Shown in pieces: positions 7,559 through 13,544 of a stretch of 18,001 bases of DNA. A program made the position numbers and the translations under genes. Numbering within the stretch: the stretch's first letter is position 1; the number at the start of each line of letters is the position of its first letter. The stretch comes from CAZSAT01 sp964604675. Its GTDB lineage: Bacteria > Myxococcota_A > UBA796 > CAJQPC01. The notes below the pieces were generated by a model. The model ran no database searches. It saw only the letters and a program-made list of their open reading frames with translations, and was not told where the DNA came from. The stretch lies in the NCBI GenBank assembly GCA_964604675.1, contig CAZSAT010000135.1, positions 1 through 18,001 on the forward strand, given 5' to 3'.

Positions 7559-8350
7559 ATGATCGCGCTCCTGCTGGCCTGCATCGTGAAGTACGGCGAC
7601 CCGCCGCCACCCGTGGCGTACACCGAGGGCGGAGCGGTCGTCGAACGCGCCGACACCCCGGCGCCCGTGGATTTCCGCGAGGTCGACAAGCGTCTCGGCG
7701 CGCTGCTGCGGGAGTCGGCGAGCATGGACGTGGACCGGCGCGACCGGATCGTTGCGGCCCAGGAGCTCGCCCGCGCGTTCCGAGGGCAGGATCCTCGCGC
7801 CCAGCGAGAGGTCTTCCGCTACCTCACGCGCCTGGTCGACATCGAGGAACGCTTCGTGCCCGAAGACATCCCGATGCTCGGTGTCGACGGCACCGGTCCC
7901 GTCATGGGCATCGCCGAGTTCGACCTCGGTGCAGAGGATCTCGACGCCGGCGACACCGGGGCGCGCCCGTCCGACACCGGCGACACGGGGGCCGTGGTCC
8001 TCGATCCGGACGTGCAGGAGCGGGCGGCCCGCGAAGCGCTTGCGCGCCAGGCGTACGAGGAAGCCATCGACCTGCTGGAGCCCCTGGATGGCACCGAGGC
8101 CTGGTCCGGCCTCCAGAGCGTGTACCGCGAGGCGGTCGACGGCTTCGTGCATGCCACGCGCGAGGCAGCCGGCGCCGCCTTCCTCGCTGCACGCGAGATC
8201 GACGACCCCGTCGAACGCCGGCCCGCGCTCGAACAGGTGGCGGCGCAGCTCGCGGATCTCCTCGCCCGGTACCCGGACTCGCTGTACGTCCAGGCGATCC
8301 GGAAGAACCTCGCCCAGGTCGAAGCCGAGCTCGCCATCCTGGAGCCCTGA
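7559..8350 (+). CDS. Predicted lipoprotein with Asp-Thr-Gly linker and helical C-terminal half, unknown function
   Basis: The product is 263 residues. It begins MIALLLAC, whose LLAC is a plausible lipobox with C8 as the lipidated residue, although the signal is very short and has no basic residue. Residues about 40-95 are charged and helical. Residues about 125-150 form an acidic low-complexity linker with repeated DTG (GDTGARPSDTGDTGA). Residues 150-263 are Ala/Glu/Arg-rich helices that read like a TPR- or BamD-like solenoid, ending in YPDSLYVQAIRKNLAQVEAE. No specific family is recognised. It starts 37 bases after the penicillin-binding protein gene, on the same strand, and is followed after two bases by a membrane protein gene, so an envelope role linked to the synthase is possible but only inferred. 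ATG at 7559 is chosen because the longer frame upstream overlaps the PBP gene and has no signal-like sequence. Confidence 0.75.
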   Translation: MIALLLACIVKYGDPPPPVAYTEGGAVVERADTPAPVDFREVDKRLGALLRESASMDVDRRDRIVAAQELARAFRGQDPRAQREVFRYLTRLVDIEERFVPEDIPMLGVDGTGPVMGIAEFDLGAEDLDAGDTGARPSDTGDTGAVVLDPDVQERAAREALARQAYEEAIDLLEPLDGTEAWSGLQSVYREAVDGFVHATREAAGAAFLAAREIDDPVERRPALEQVAAQLADLLARYPDSLYVQAIRKNLAQVEAELAILEP

Positions 8351-8352
8351 GC

Positions 8353-8625
8353 GTGGCCGCCCTCGCCGTGGGCGTGCTCATGTTGTTCGACGTCGGGCTG
8401 GCCGCGGCGGTCTTCATCCTGCTCGCGCGACCGGACATGGGCGTGGCCTTCGTGCTTCGGCGCACCGGGCTTGCAGATGACTGGTTCCAGCAGCACGTGA
8501 GCGTCGAGGAACTCGCACGCTTGCGCACCGCGTCGCGGATCGCGGGGGTCGGCGCGCTCGCGCTCCTCTTCGCGGCCTCCTTCGGTGTGGGCGTGGTGGT
8601 GGCCACGGCGCGCCTGTCCGGTTGA
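8353..8625 (+). CDS. Small two-helix membrane protein, unknown function
   Basis: The 90-residue product has hydrophobic segments at about 2-25 (LAVGVLMLFDVGLAAAVFIL) and 62-85 (GVGALALLFAASFGVGVVVA). They flank a 35-residue charged loop containing RRTGLADDWFQQHVSVEELA. GTG at 8353 follows the lipoprotein stop after two bases (TGAGCGTG), so it is probably translationally coupled to it. I do not recognise a family. The tight linkage to the lipoprotein and the class A PBP suggests an inner-membrane partner in the same process, but the sequence shows no enzymatic motif. Confidence 0.7.
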   Translation: MAALAVGVLMLFDVGLAAAVFILLARPDMGVAFVLRRTGLADDWFQQHVSVEELARLRTASRIAGVGALALLFAASFGVGVVVATARLSG

Positions 8626-8651
8626 CGCGCCACTGCCTTCGACATTAGAGA
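8622..8651 (+). promoter_or_regulatory. Candidate promoter of the tRNA-Met gene
   Basis: TTGACG (8622-8627) matches TTGACA in five of six bases. TAGAGA (8646-8651) is the likely -10, 18 bases downstream, inside ACATTAGAG. The tRNA starts 12 bases later. The -35 overlaps the stop of the preceding gene. Confidence 0.5.
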
Positions 8652-8662
8652 GGCGTCGCTCC

Positions 8663-8736
8663 GGCTTGGTAGCTCAGGTGGTCAGAGCACACGGTTCATA
8701 CCCGTGGTGTCGGCAGTTCAAATCTGCCCCAAGCCA
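8663..8736 (+). tRNA. tRNA-Met, elongator (anticodon CAT)
   Basis: The acceptor stem GGCTTGG (8663-8669) pairs with CCAAGCC (8729-8735), with discriminator A at 8736. The D stem is GCTC/GAGC. The anticodon stem CACGG/CCGTG encloses TTCATAC with CAT at 8697-8699. The T arm is GGCAG-TTCAAAT-CTGCC. A paired G1:C72 rules out the initiator type, and the AGCTCAG...AGAGCACA core resembles elongator tRNA-Met more than the lysidine-modified tRNA-Ile. CCA is not encoded (CTCC follows). Confidence 0.93.
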
Positions 8737-8740
8737 CTCC

Positions 8741-8769
8741 CGACCCGACCGGTCATGCTGGTCGGGTCG
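8741..8769 (+). terminator. Stem-loop after tRNA-Met, likely terminator
   Basis: CGACCCGACC (8741-8750) and GGTCGGGTCG (8760-8769) form a perfect 10-bp stem with a 9-base loop, starting four bases after the tRNA. The following AACTCGTTCTGG has only a poor T tract, so termination may be partial or the hairpin may serve mainly in 3' processing. Confidence 0.6.
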
Positions 8770-8795
8770 AACTCGTTCTGGGCCCCGAGGTCTCC

Positions 8796-9401
8796 ATGCT
8801 GTGCCTGCTCGTCTCCAACCTCGTGCACGCCGGGGACGCCTGGAACAAGGAGCCCTACTGGCAGCCCGTGGTCGGGGCCACGCTCTACACCTCGGGCGGT
8901 TCCACCAGGAGCGCACTCTACGGCGGGCTGGAAGGGGGCGTTCGCTACAACGAGACGGGCCAGATGCCCAGGCTGGTCGGGCGCACGCGGGTCCGCGGCG
9001 TGCTCACCTTTGGCGGTGACGCCACGGCGACCGATGTTCGGCTCGGCAGCTTCCTCGGACCTCGTTGGAAGCTCCTGGGCGTTCAGGCTGGGCCCGACCT
9101 GTTCCGAGACGAGCTGATCGGCTCCGGACTCGGCCCGTCGATCGGGGTCGATCTGCCGGTGATCACCACCGCCTACTTGAAGCCGCTCACGCTGAGTGCA
9201 GGGCTGTCGCCCGCCTGGTTGGCCGACACCGACCGACGGGTGGACTGGAGCACCAGCTCCAGCTTCGGCTTCGGGCACGAGTTCACGCTCCTGTTGGGCG
9301 GAATGGTGTCGCTCGGCGACTTCGCAGCCGGACTCGGTTGGTCCAGGCGAACCACGGTGGCCGGCACCTACCAGGGCTTTGCGATCAGCTTTCGGGTCTG
9401 A
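8796..9401 (+). CDS. Small predicted outer-membrane beta-barrel protein, unknown function
   Basis: The 201-residue product has a very short hydrophobic signal (MLCLLVSNLVHA, cleavage before GDAWN). The body consists of alternating amphipathic strands rich in Gly, Leu and Tyr with Arg/Asp turns, such as LYGGLEGGVRYNETGQMP, RWKLLGVQAGPDLF and SLGDFAAGLGWSRRTTVAGT. It ends AISFRV, a strand finishing with a hydrophobic terminal residue as is common for barrels recognised by the BAM machinery. Eight or so strands would fit the length. No family is identified. ATG at 8796 has GAGG five bases upstream. It lies just after the tRNA-Met hairpin, and its 3' end overlaps that of the convergent PLP-enzyme gene by 17 bases. 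Confidence 0.72.
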   Translation: MLCLLVSNLVHAGDAWNKEPYWQPVVGATLYTSGGSTRSALYGGLEGGVRYNETGQMPRLVGRTRVRGVLTFGGDATATDVRLGSFLGPRWKLLGVQAGPDLFRDELIGSGLGPSIGVDLPVITTAYLKPLTLSAGLSPAWLADTDRRVDWSTSSSFGFGHEFTLLLGGMVSLGDFAAGLGWSRRTTVAGTYQGFAISFRV

Positions 9402-10326
9402 GTCCCTCCAACAGCTCGCCCTGTCCGAACCAGCCGAACAGGCCGCCGGTGTGCCAGAAGCAGGTTCTCCTGCCGAGCCGGCCCTCCGCAGCCAGGGCTT
9501 CGAGCGCGTGCCAGGCCTTCCCGGTGTAGGTCGGGTCCAGCAGCACGCCCTCTTCACGTGCGAGGCGGGCCATGGCGTCGATCTGGGGGGAAGTCGTCAG
9601 GCCGTACCCGGGTCCCTGGAACCCCTCCACGAGCTCGTAGGGACCGAGGGTGTGCCCCAGAGCGGACAACTCGCCGCCGATCCTCGCGAGGATCCGATCG
9701 AAGGTCGGCGCGTCGTCGCACACAGGGACGCCCACGACACGCGTGGCGGTCGGCGCTGCGGCCAGCCCAGCGAGCGTGCCGCCGCTGCCGACCGCGACAA
9801 CGAGGCTGTCGAAGGCCACACCGAGGGCGTCGGTCTGTCGGGCGAGCTCCGCGCGGGCGGACACGAACCCGAGCGCTCCCAGCCCGTTGGATCCTCCTTC
9901 GTCGATCACGTAGCCATCGGGGCCGGCGAGCGCGCGCAGCCGTTCGGCGCGGTCGGCGTAGCCAGCGGGGTCGACGTAATGGATCTCGGCCCCGCTGAGC
10001 TGGTCGATCAGCAGGTTTCCGGTCGGCGTGTCAGGCTCCGTTCCTCGCAGCAGGAGCGCGGGCTGCAGCCCCAACTGCCGGGCGGCCACGACGGTGGCGC
10101 GCGCGTGGTTGGAGTGCACGCCGCCGCAGGTCACGACCCGTCGGCACCCGCGCGCCAGGGCGTCGGCCAGCAGGTACTCGAGCTTGCGGACCTTGTTGCC
10201 TCCCAGGCCCGCGCCGGTGAGGTCGTCGCGCTTCACCCACACCTCCACGCCCAGGCGCTCGCTGGTGCGGACGAGCGGTTGGAGCGGCGTGGGCGTCTGC
10301 GCGAGACGGATCACGGGGCGATCCAA
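9385..10326 (-). CDS. PLP-dependent D-cysteine desulfhydrase-type enzyme (ACC deaminase/D-Cys desulfhydrase family)
   Basis: The 313-residue protein is a full-length fold-type II PLP enzyme. K45 in GGNKVRKLEYLLADAL is the expected Schiff-base lysine, CGGVHSNHARAT corresponds to the family's substrate-binding QSNH-like loop, and GSGGTLAG is the phosphate cradle. Two positions that separate the activities read as the desulfhydrase type: DPTYTGKAW has Thr268 where ACC deaminase has Glu, and HTGG has Thr293 where ACC deaminase has Leu. The likely reaction is D-cysteine to pyruvate, sulfide and ammonia in the cytoplasm. I place the start at TTG 10326 because GGAG/GAGG (10337-10331) is at good distance. 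GTG at 10314 also fits and would overlap the upstream stop as GTGA. Either way it overlaps the 3' end of the MopE/FG-GAP lipoprotein gene and is probably co-transcribed with it. Confidence 0.88.
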   Translation of the reverse strand: MDRPVIRLAQTPTPLQPLVRTSERLGVEVWVKRDDLTGAGLGGNKVRKLEYLLADALARGCRRVVTCGGVHSNHARATVVAARQLGLQPALLLRGTEPDTPTGNLLIDQLSGAEIHYVDPAGYADRAERLRALAGPDGYVIDEGGSNGLGALGFVSARAELARQTDALGVAFDSLVVAVGSGGTLAGLAAAPTATRVVGVPVCDDAPTFDRILARIGGELSALGHTLGPYELVEGFQGPGYGLTTSPQIDAMARLAREEGVLLDPTYTGKAWHALEALAAEGRLGRRTCFWHTGGLFGWFGQGELLEGLRPES

Positions 10327-12140
10327 GTCACCTCTCCGTCGCCTCCCCACGCTTCGGGTGCGCCGAGCGCGACGCCACCTGCCCACGTGGCCAGGCCGGT
10401 GCCCAGGCCGTCGCCCTCAGCGTCGCCGTGCAGTCGAAGCCACGCGCCGTCCTGGTCGAGCTGGCCTTCTGGGCCGAGCCAGACCCAGGCCTCTCCGCCG
10501 TCTGCGTCCGGAGCGCCCATAGCGACCTCGCCTCGCCCGTCACCGTCGGCGTCGTCGAGCACCGCGACGGAAGCACCTGCCGACAGCGAGCCCCCGAGCA
10601 CGGCCCACGCCTGGTCGGCGGCGACCTCACCGGAGAGCGGGGCGCTGAACACCCATGCGGCATCGGCACCAGGTCCGCCGGCGACGGCATCTGCGAGACC
10701 GTCGCCGTCCACATCGCCCGCGGCCAGGCTGGCGCCCAGCTCCGATCCGAGCTCGCCGATCACCACGGCTTCGGCGTCGGTGAGACGCGCGGCGCCGATC
10801 GGGCCGTCCCACACATAGAGCGTGTGCCGCTCCCCAGCGCCGACCACCAGCTCGTCCTGGCCGTCTCCGTCGAGGTCGGCCGTGAGCAACGCGGAGCCCG
10901 CCCGGTCGCCGCGGGCCTCACCGTCCAAGGTGGCGCCGTCCTCGAGGGCATCCTCCGTGCCGAGCACATGGATGCGACCGCGGCCCTCGTCCCACGCCGG
11001 CGCGCTGGCGACGAGGAACCCCATGCGAGCGTGCACGGCCGTTCCGAGCTCTCCGTCGCCGGACCACGACTGCGGGGTCGCCGCGCCGGTCAGGGGACCC
11101 GTCGTCCAAGCGATCGCGCCGGTCGTGGCGGATCCGACGATGAGGTCGTCCACGCCGTCGCCGTCGAGGTCTCCGAGCCAGAGGGCGCTGGGAGCCTCGG
11201 CGCTGATCTCCAGCACTGCCCCTGGCTCGTCGGGCGCTCCCCAGACCACGACCTCCGCGGTGGCTCCAGCGGCTGCGAGCCCCTCACCCGCGGCGAGCAG
11301 GCCGCCCAGCCCCAGCCCCGGGTCTGTGAGCAGGGTGGTGCCGTCCTCCAGGGTGCAGCCGTCAGCGCCATCGCAGTCGCTGTCGAGGCCGTCGCAGGTC
11401 TCCAGGGCTTCCGGGTGGCGGGCCTCGTCGGCATCGTCGCAGTCGCCGGCCTGGTCGACGTGGCCGCTTGGAGCGGCGCAGGCGAGGAGAGCTGTGCCTG
11501 CGCCGTAGCCGTCCGCGTCTGCGTCCGCGTACCAGGCGACGGTGAACGCCAGCGGATCGTCGTCGTCGCAGTCGTCGTTGTTGGCCACGTGGCCGCTCGG
11601 CGCGCTGCACGCCAGGGCCGTGGCGTACGGATCGCCCAGGCCGTCGCCGTCGTTGTCGGCGTACCAGGTGTGTGCGGGGTCCTCGTCGTCCACGAGTCCG
11701 TCGCAGTCGTCGTCTTCGCCGTTGTCGCAGATCTCCGAGGCGTCCGGATGCACCTCGGCGTCCTGGTCGTTGCAGTCGCGCGCATCCGTCACGAAGCCGG
11801 AGGCGGCCTCGCAGGCCAGCTGCCAGGAGGCGTCGGTGCCGTAGCCGTCTCCGTCGCCGTCCTTGTAGAACCGCCGGCCATCTCGGGGCAGCTCGTCGGT
11901 CATCCAGTCGCAGTCGTCGTTGGCGCCGTTGCAGATCTCGGCGCCGTAGGGATTCACCGACGCGTCCTGGTCGTCGCAATCACCGCTGGCCTCGACGAAG
12001 CCTGTGGGCTGGGCGCAGGCCAGCTTGCCCGCGCTGCCGCCGAAGCCATCTCCGTCGGCATCCAGCCACCAGTTGATGAGCTCGCACCCGGTGTCACCGG
12101 ATTCGCCGGCGCATCCAAACCAGAGGAGGGCAAGCCACAT
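10311..12140 (-). CDS. Lipoprotein with MopE-type metal-binding modules and FG-GAP repeats
   Basis: This 609-residue protein starts MWLALLWFGC, with C10 in a lipobox-like WFGC, then an acidic GESGDTG. Residues about 24-262 contain four Asp/Cys-rich modules of the long MopE type (aromatic-xDxDGDGFG, ACxxPxGxV, DCDDxD, ExCDGxDxDCDG). The third lacks the second half. Residues about 320-600 form FG-GAP/VCBS-like repeats with calcium-type DxDGDGxDD loops at 324-332, 422-430, 476-484 and 529-537, probably an integrin-alpha-like propeller. It is likely anchored to the outer membrane or exposed on the surface, binding calcium or another metal. MopE itself binds copper, but the metal here cannot be read from sequence. 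ATG at 12140 has no clear ribosome site. The gene is divergent from the sulfatase-like gene and overlaps the PLP enzyme downstream. Confidence 0.87.
   Translation of the reverse strand: MWLALLWFGCAGESGDTGCELINWWLDADGDGFGGSAGKLACAQPTGFVEASGDCDDQDASVNPYGAEICNGANDDCDWMTDELPRDGRRFYKDGDGDGYGTDASWQLACEAASGFVTDARDCNDQDAEVHPDASEICDNGEDDDCDGLVDDEDPAHTWYADNDGDGLGDPYATALACSAPSGHVANNDDCDDDDPLAFTVAWYADADADGYGAGTALLACAAPSGHVDQAGDCDDADEARHPEALETCDGLDSDCDGADGCTLEDGTTLLTDPGLGLGGLLAAGEGLAAAGATAEVVVWGAPDEPGAVLEISAEAPSALWLGDLDGDGVDDLIVGSATTGAIAWTTGPLTGAATPQSWSGDGELGTAVHARMGFLVASAPAWDEGRGRIHVLGTEDALEDGATLDGEARGDRAGSALLTADLDGDGQDELVVGAGERHTLYVWDGPIGAARLTDAEAVVIGELGSELGASLAAGDVDGDGLADAVAGGPGADAAWVFSAPLSGEVAADQAWAVLGGSLSAGASVAVLDDADGDGRGEVAMGAPDADGGEAWVWLGPEGQLDQDGAWLRLHGDAEGDGLGTGLATWAGGVALGAPEAWGGDGEVTWIAP
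11355..12071 (-). repeat. Four long-form MopE-type modules in the FG-GAP lipoprotein
   Basis: Protein-level repeat, residues 24-262. Modules begin at WWLDADGDGFG, FYKDGDGDGYG, WYADNDGDGLG and WYADADADGYG. Modules 1, 2 and 4 end with ICNGANDDCD, ICDNGEDDDCDG and TCDGLDSDCDG. Module 3 stops at DCDDDDPLAFT and goes straight into module 4. Confidence 0.85.
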
Positions 12141-12196
12141 CGCGTCAGCTTGCTACCACGGCACCGCCAGGGGTCGCGCCGGCGACTGCGTGCGGC

Positions 12197-12202
12197 TACC
12201 TT
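12197..12202 (+). promoter_or_regulatory. Probable -10 element (TACCTT) for a leaderless transcript
   Basis: TACCTT fits TANNNT and ends six bases before the GTG start at 12209. No Shine-Dalgarno or convincing -35 is visible. It lies in the 68-base divergent gap before the MopE/FG-GAP gene, which has TAGCAAGCT on the opposite strand 9 bases before its own ATG. Confidence 0.4.
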
Positions 12203-12208
12203 CTGCCG

Positions 12209-13522
12209 GTGCATCGGATCGCCTTCGTCGTCGCGCTGCTTTCGCTCGGAAGCTGTCGTCACACCTACCTCCCCGTGTGCAGCGGCGGTGTGGGGACTCC
12301 CCTCGCTCTGGAGGTCACGCCGAAGAACGTGGTGATGATCTCCATCGACACGCTGCGACGCGATCGCGTGGGGCGCTACGACGCCTCCGACCGCACGCCA
12401 GCCCTCGACGCGCTGATGGCGTCGTCGGTCACCCTCGACGACCACACGAGCTGTTCCAACTGGACCTACGCGTCAATCTTGTGCGCGCTCGGAGGTCGGT
12501 ACAACGCGGAGGCCGGCATCGCGCCGGAGTCCGACGATCTCGCCGACGATCCACTTCCTCGGGGCGTGCACCTGCTCGGTGAGGTGCTCCGCGACGCGGG
12601 CTTCCACACCCGGCTGGTGAGCGCCAACCACTTCCTGAGCGAGCGCTACAGCTTCGATCGCAGCTACGACAGCCTCGTCACCCGCAGCAACCTGGCCGCC
12701 AACGAGCTGGTGGAGGTGGCCCTGGAGCAGGCGTCCGAGCTGCCCGACGGGACCGACCCCTGGATGCTGCACGTCCACTTCCTCGACCCACACGTGCCGT
12801 ACGCGGCGCCTGGGAGATTTGCCGCCGATGTCTCCGATCTCGCCCCGATCGGGTGGGACGTGACCTCCAAGATCGGCCTCGAGTCCCTGGGCGAATCGTG
12901 GCCACTGCTGGCCACCGACGAACAGGCGCTCATCCGGATGCACCTCGACCGGCACTACGACAGCCAGCTGTCCTTCCTGGACTACCAGGTGGGGGTCCTG
13001 CTCGATGAGCTCGGCTCGATGGGCCTCCTCGACGAGACCCTGGTGGTCCTGTGGAGCGATCACGGGGAGCAGCTCTGGGACCATGGCGACATCCTCCACC
13101 GCAAGTCGCTGCACAGCGAGGAGACCGCGGCCCTCGCGAGCTTCTGGGCTCCTGGTGTCACGCCGCGTTCGTGGGACGCGCCCACCTCCCATGTGGATCT
13201 CGCGCCGACCGTGCTGGAGGTGCTGGACGTGGCCGTCCCTGTGGGCATGACGGGGGCGCCGCTCGGCTCGCGCAGCGAGGGCTGTGCACGGTTTGCCGAC
13301 TGCTATGCCGGGGACGCCACGCAGCAAGCGGTCGACCAGGACGGCTACCGCTTGATCTACAGCTGGAGCGGTCAGCGCCAGCTCTTCGATCTGGCCGCCG
13401 ATCCCGACGAGCAGCTCGACATCTGGGCGGACGAGCCCGAGGTGGCCGAGCAGCTCTGGGGCACGCTCGAACCTCACGTGGCCCTCTCGGTGCCGCTCTA
13501 TCAGAAGGCCACGCCTCAGTAG
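12209..13522 (+). CDS. Sulfatase-like alkaline-phosphatase-superfamily lipoprotein with Thr at the nucleophile position
   Basis: The 437-residue product has a lipoprotein signal (MHRIAFVVALLSLGSC, lipobox LGSC, C16). The fold signature is clear: NVVMISIDTLRRDRVG (40-55) with metal-ligand D47, and LWSDHGEQLWDHGDILHRKS (281-300) with D284, H285 and H297 as further metal ligands. The segment SNWTYASILCALGGRYN (83-99) aligns with the C/S-x-P-S-R nucleophile motif of sulfatases, but the nucleophile position is T86 and Pro is Ala88. It therefore cannot carry formylglycine. Thr nucleophiles occur in phosphoethanolamine and phosphoglycerol transferases of this superfamily, so a lipid or glycan phospho-transferase or phosphodiesterase at the envelope is likelier than a sulfatase. 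The start is GTG at 12209. The next gene, a GT-C glycosyltransferase, follows after 22 bases. Confidence 0.85.
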   Translation: MHRIAFVVALLSLGSCRHTYLPVCSGGVGTPLALEVTPKNVVMISIDTLRRDRVGRYDASDRTPALDALMASSVTLDDHTSCSNWTYASILCALGGRYNAEAGIAPESDDLADDPLPRGVHLLGEVLRDAGFHTRLVSANHFLSERYSFDRSYDSLVTRSNLAANELVEVALEQASELPDGTDPWMLHVHFLDPHVPYAAPGRFAADVSDLAPIGWDVTSKIGLESLGESWPLLATDEQALIRMHLDRHYDSQLSFLDYQVGVLLDELGSMGLLDETLVVLWSDHGEQLWDHGDILHRKSLHSEETAALASFWAPGVTPRSWDAPTSHVDLAPTVLEVLDVAVPVGMTGAPLGSRSEGCARFADCYAGDATQQAVDQDGYRLIYSWSGQRQLFDLAADPDEQLDIWADEPEVAEQLWGTLEPHVALSVPLYQKATPQ

Positions 13523-13532
13523 CGAAGGGCGG

Positions 13533-13538
13533 TACCCT
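13533..13538 (+). promoter_or_regulatory. Probable -10 element (TACCCT) for a leaderless transcript
   Basis: TACCCT ends exactly six bases before ATG at 13545, the same geometry as at 12197-12202. No Shine-Dalgarno is present. It lies in the 22-base gap after the sulfatase-like gene, so the glycosyltransferase may have its own start of transcription. Confidence 0.4.
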
Positions 13539-13544
13539 CCCGCG

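Noticed and set aside
3985..7725. Two long minus-strand open frames (3985-6015 and 6034-7725) across the penicillin-binding protein gene
   Set aside because: They are complements of the real gene in very GC-rich DNA, with Arg/His/Pro/Gly-rich translations and no recognisable motif, while the plus strand has every class A PBP motif.
10428..12335. A 635-codon open frame on the plus strand opposite the MopE/FG-GAP lipoprotein gene
   Set aside because: It mirrors the Asp/Cys-rich repeats (GTC/GTCGCA complements) and reads as Val/Ala/Gly low complexity with no domain. The minus-strand frame has a lipobox, MopE modules and FG-GAP loops.
12209..13522. Annotation as a classical formylglycine sulfatase
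   Set aside because: No Cys or Ser is found at the nucleophile position of a C/S-x-P-S-R motif. The aligned residue is Thr86 and the proline is missing.
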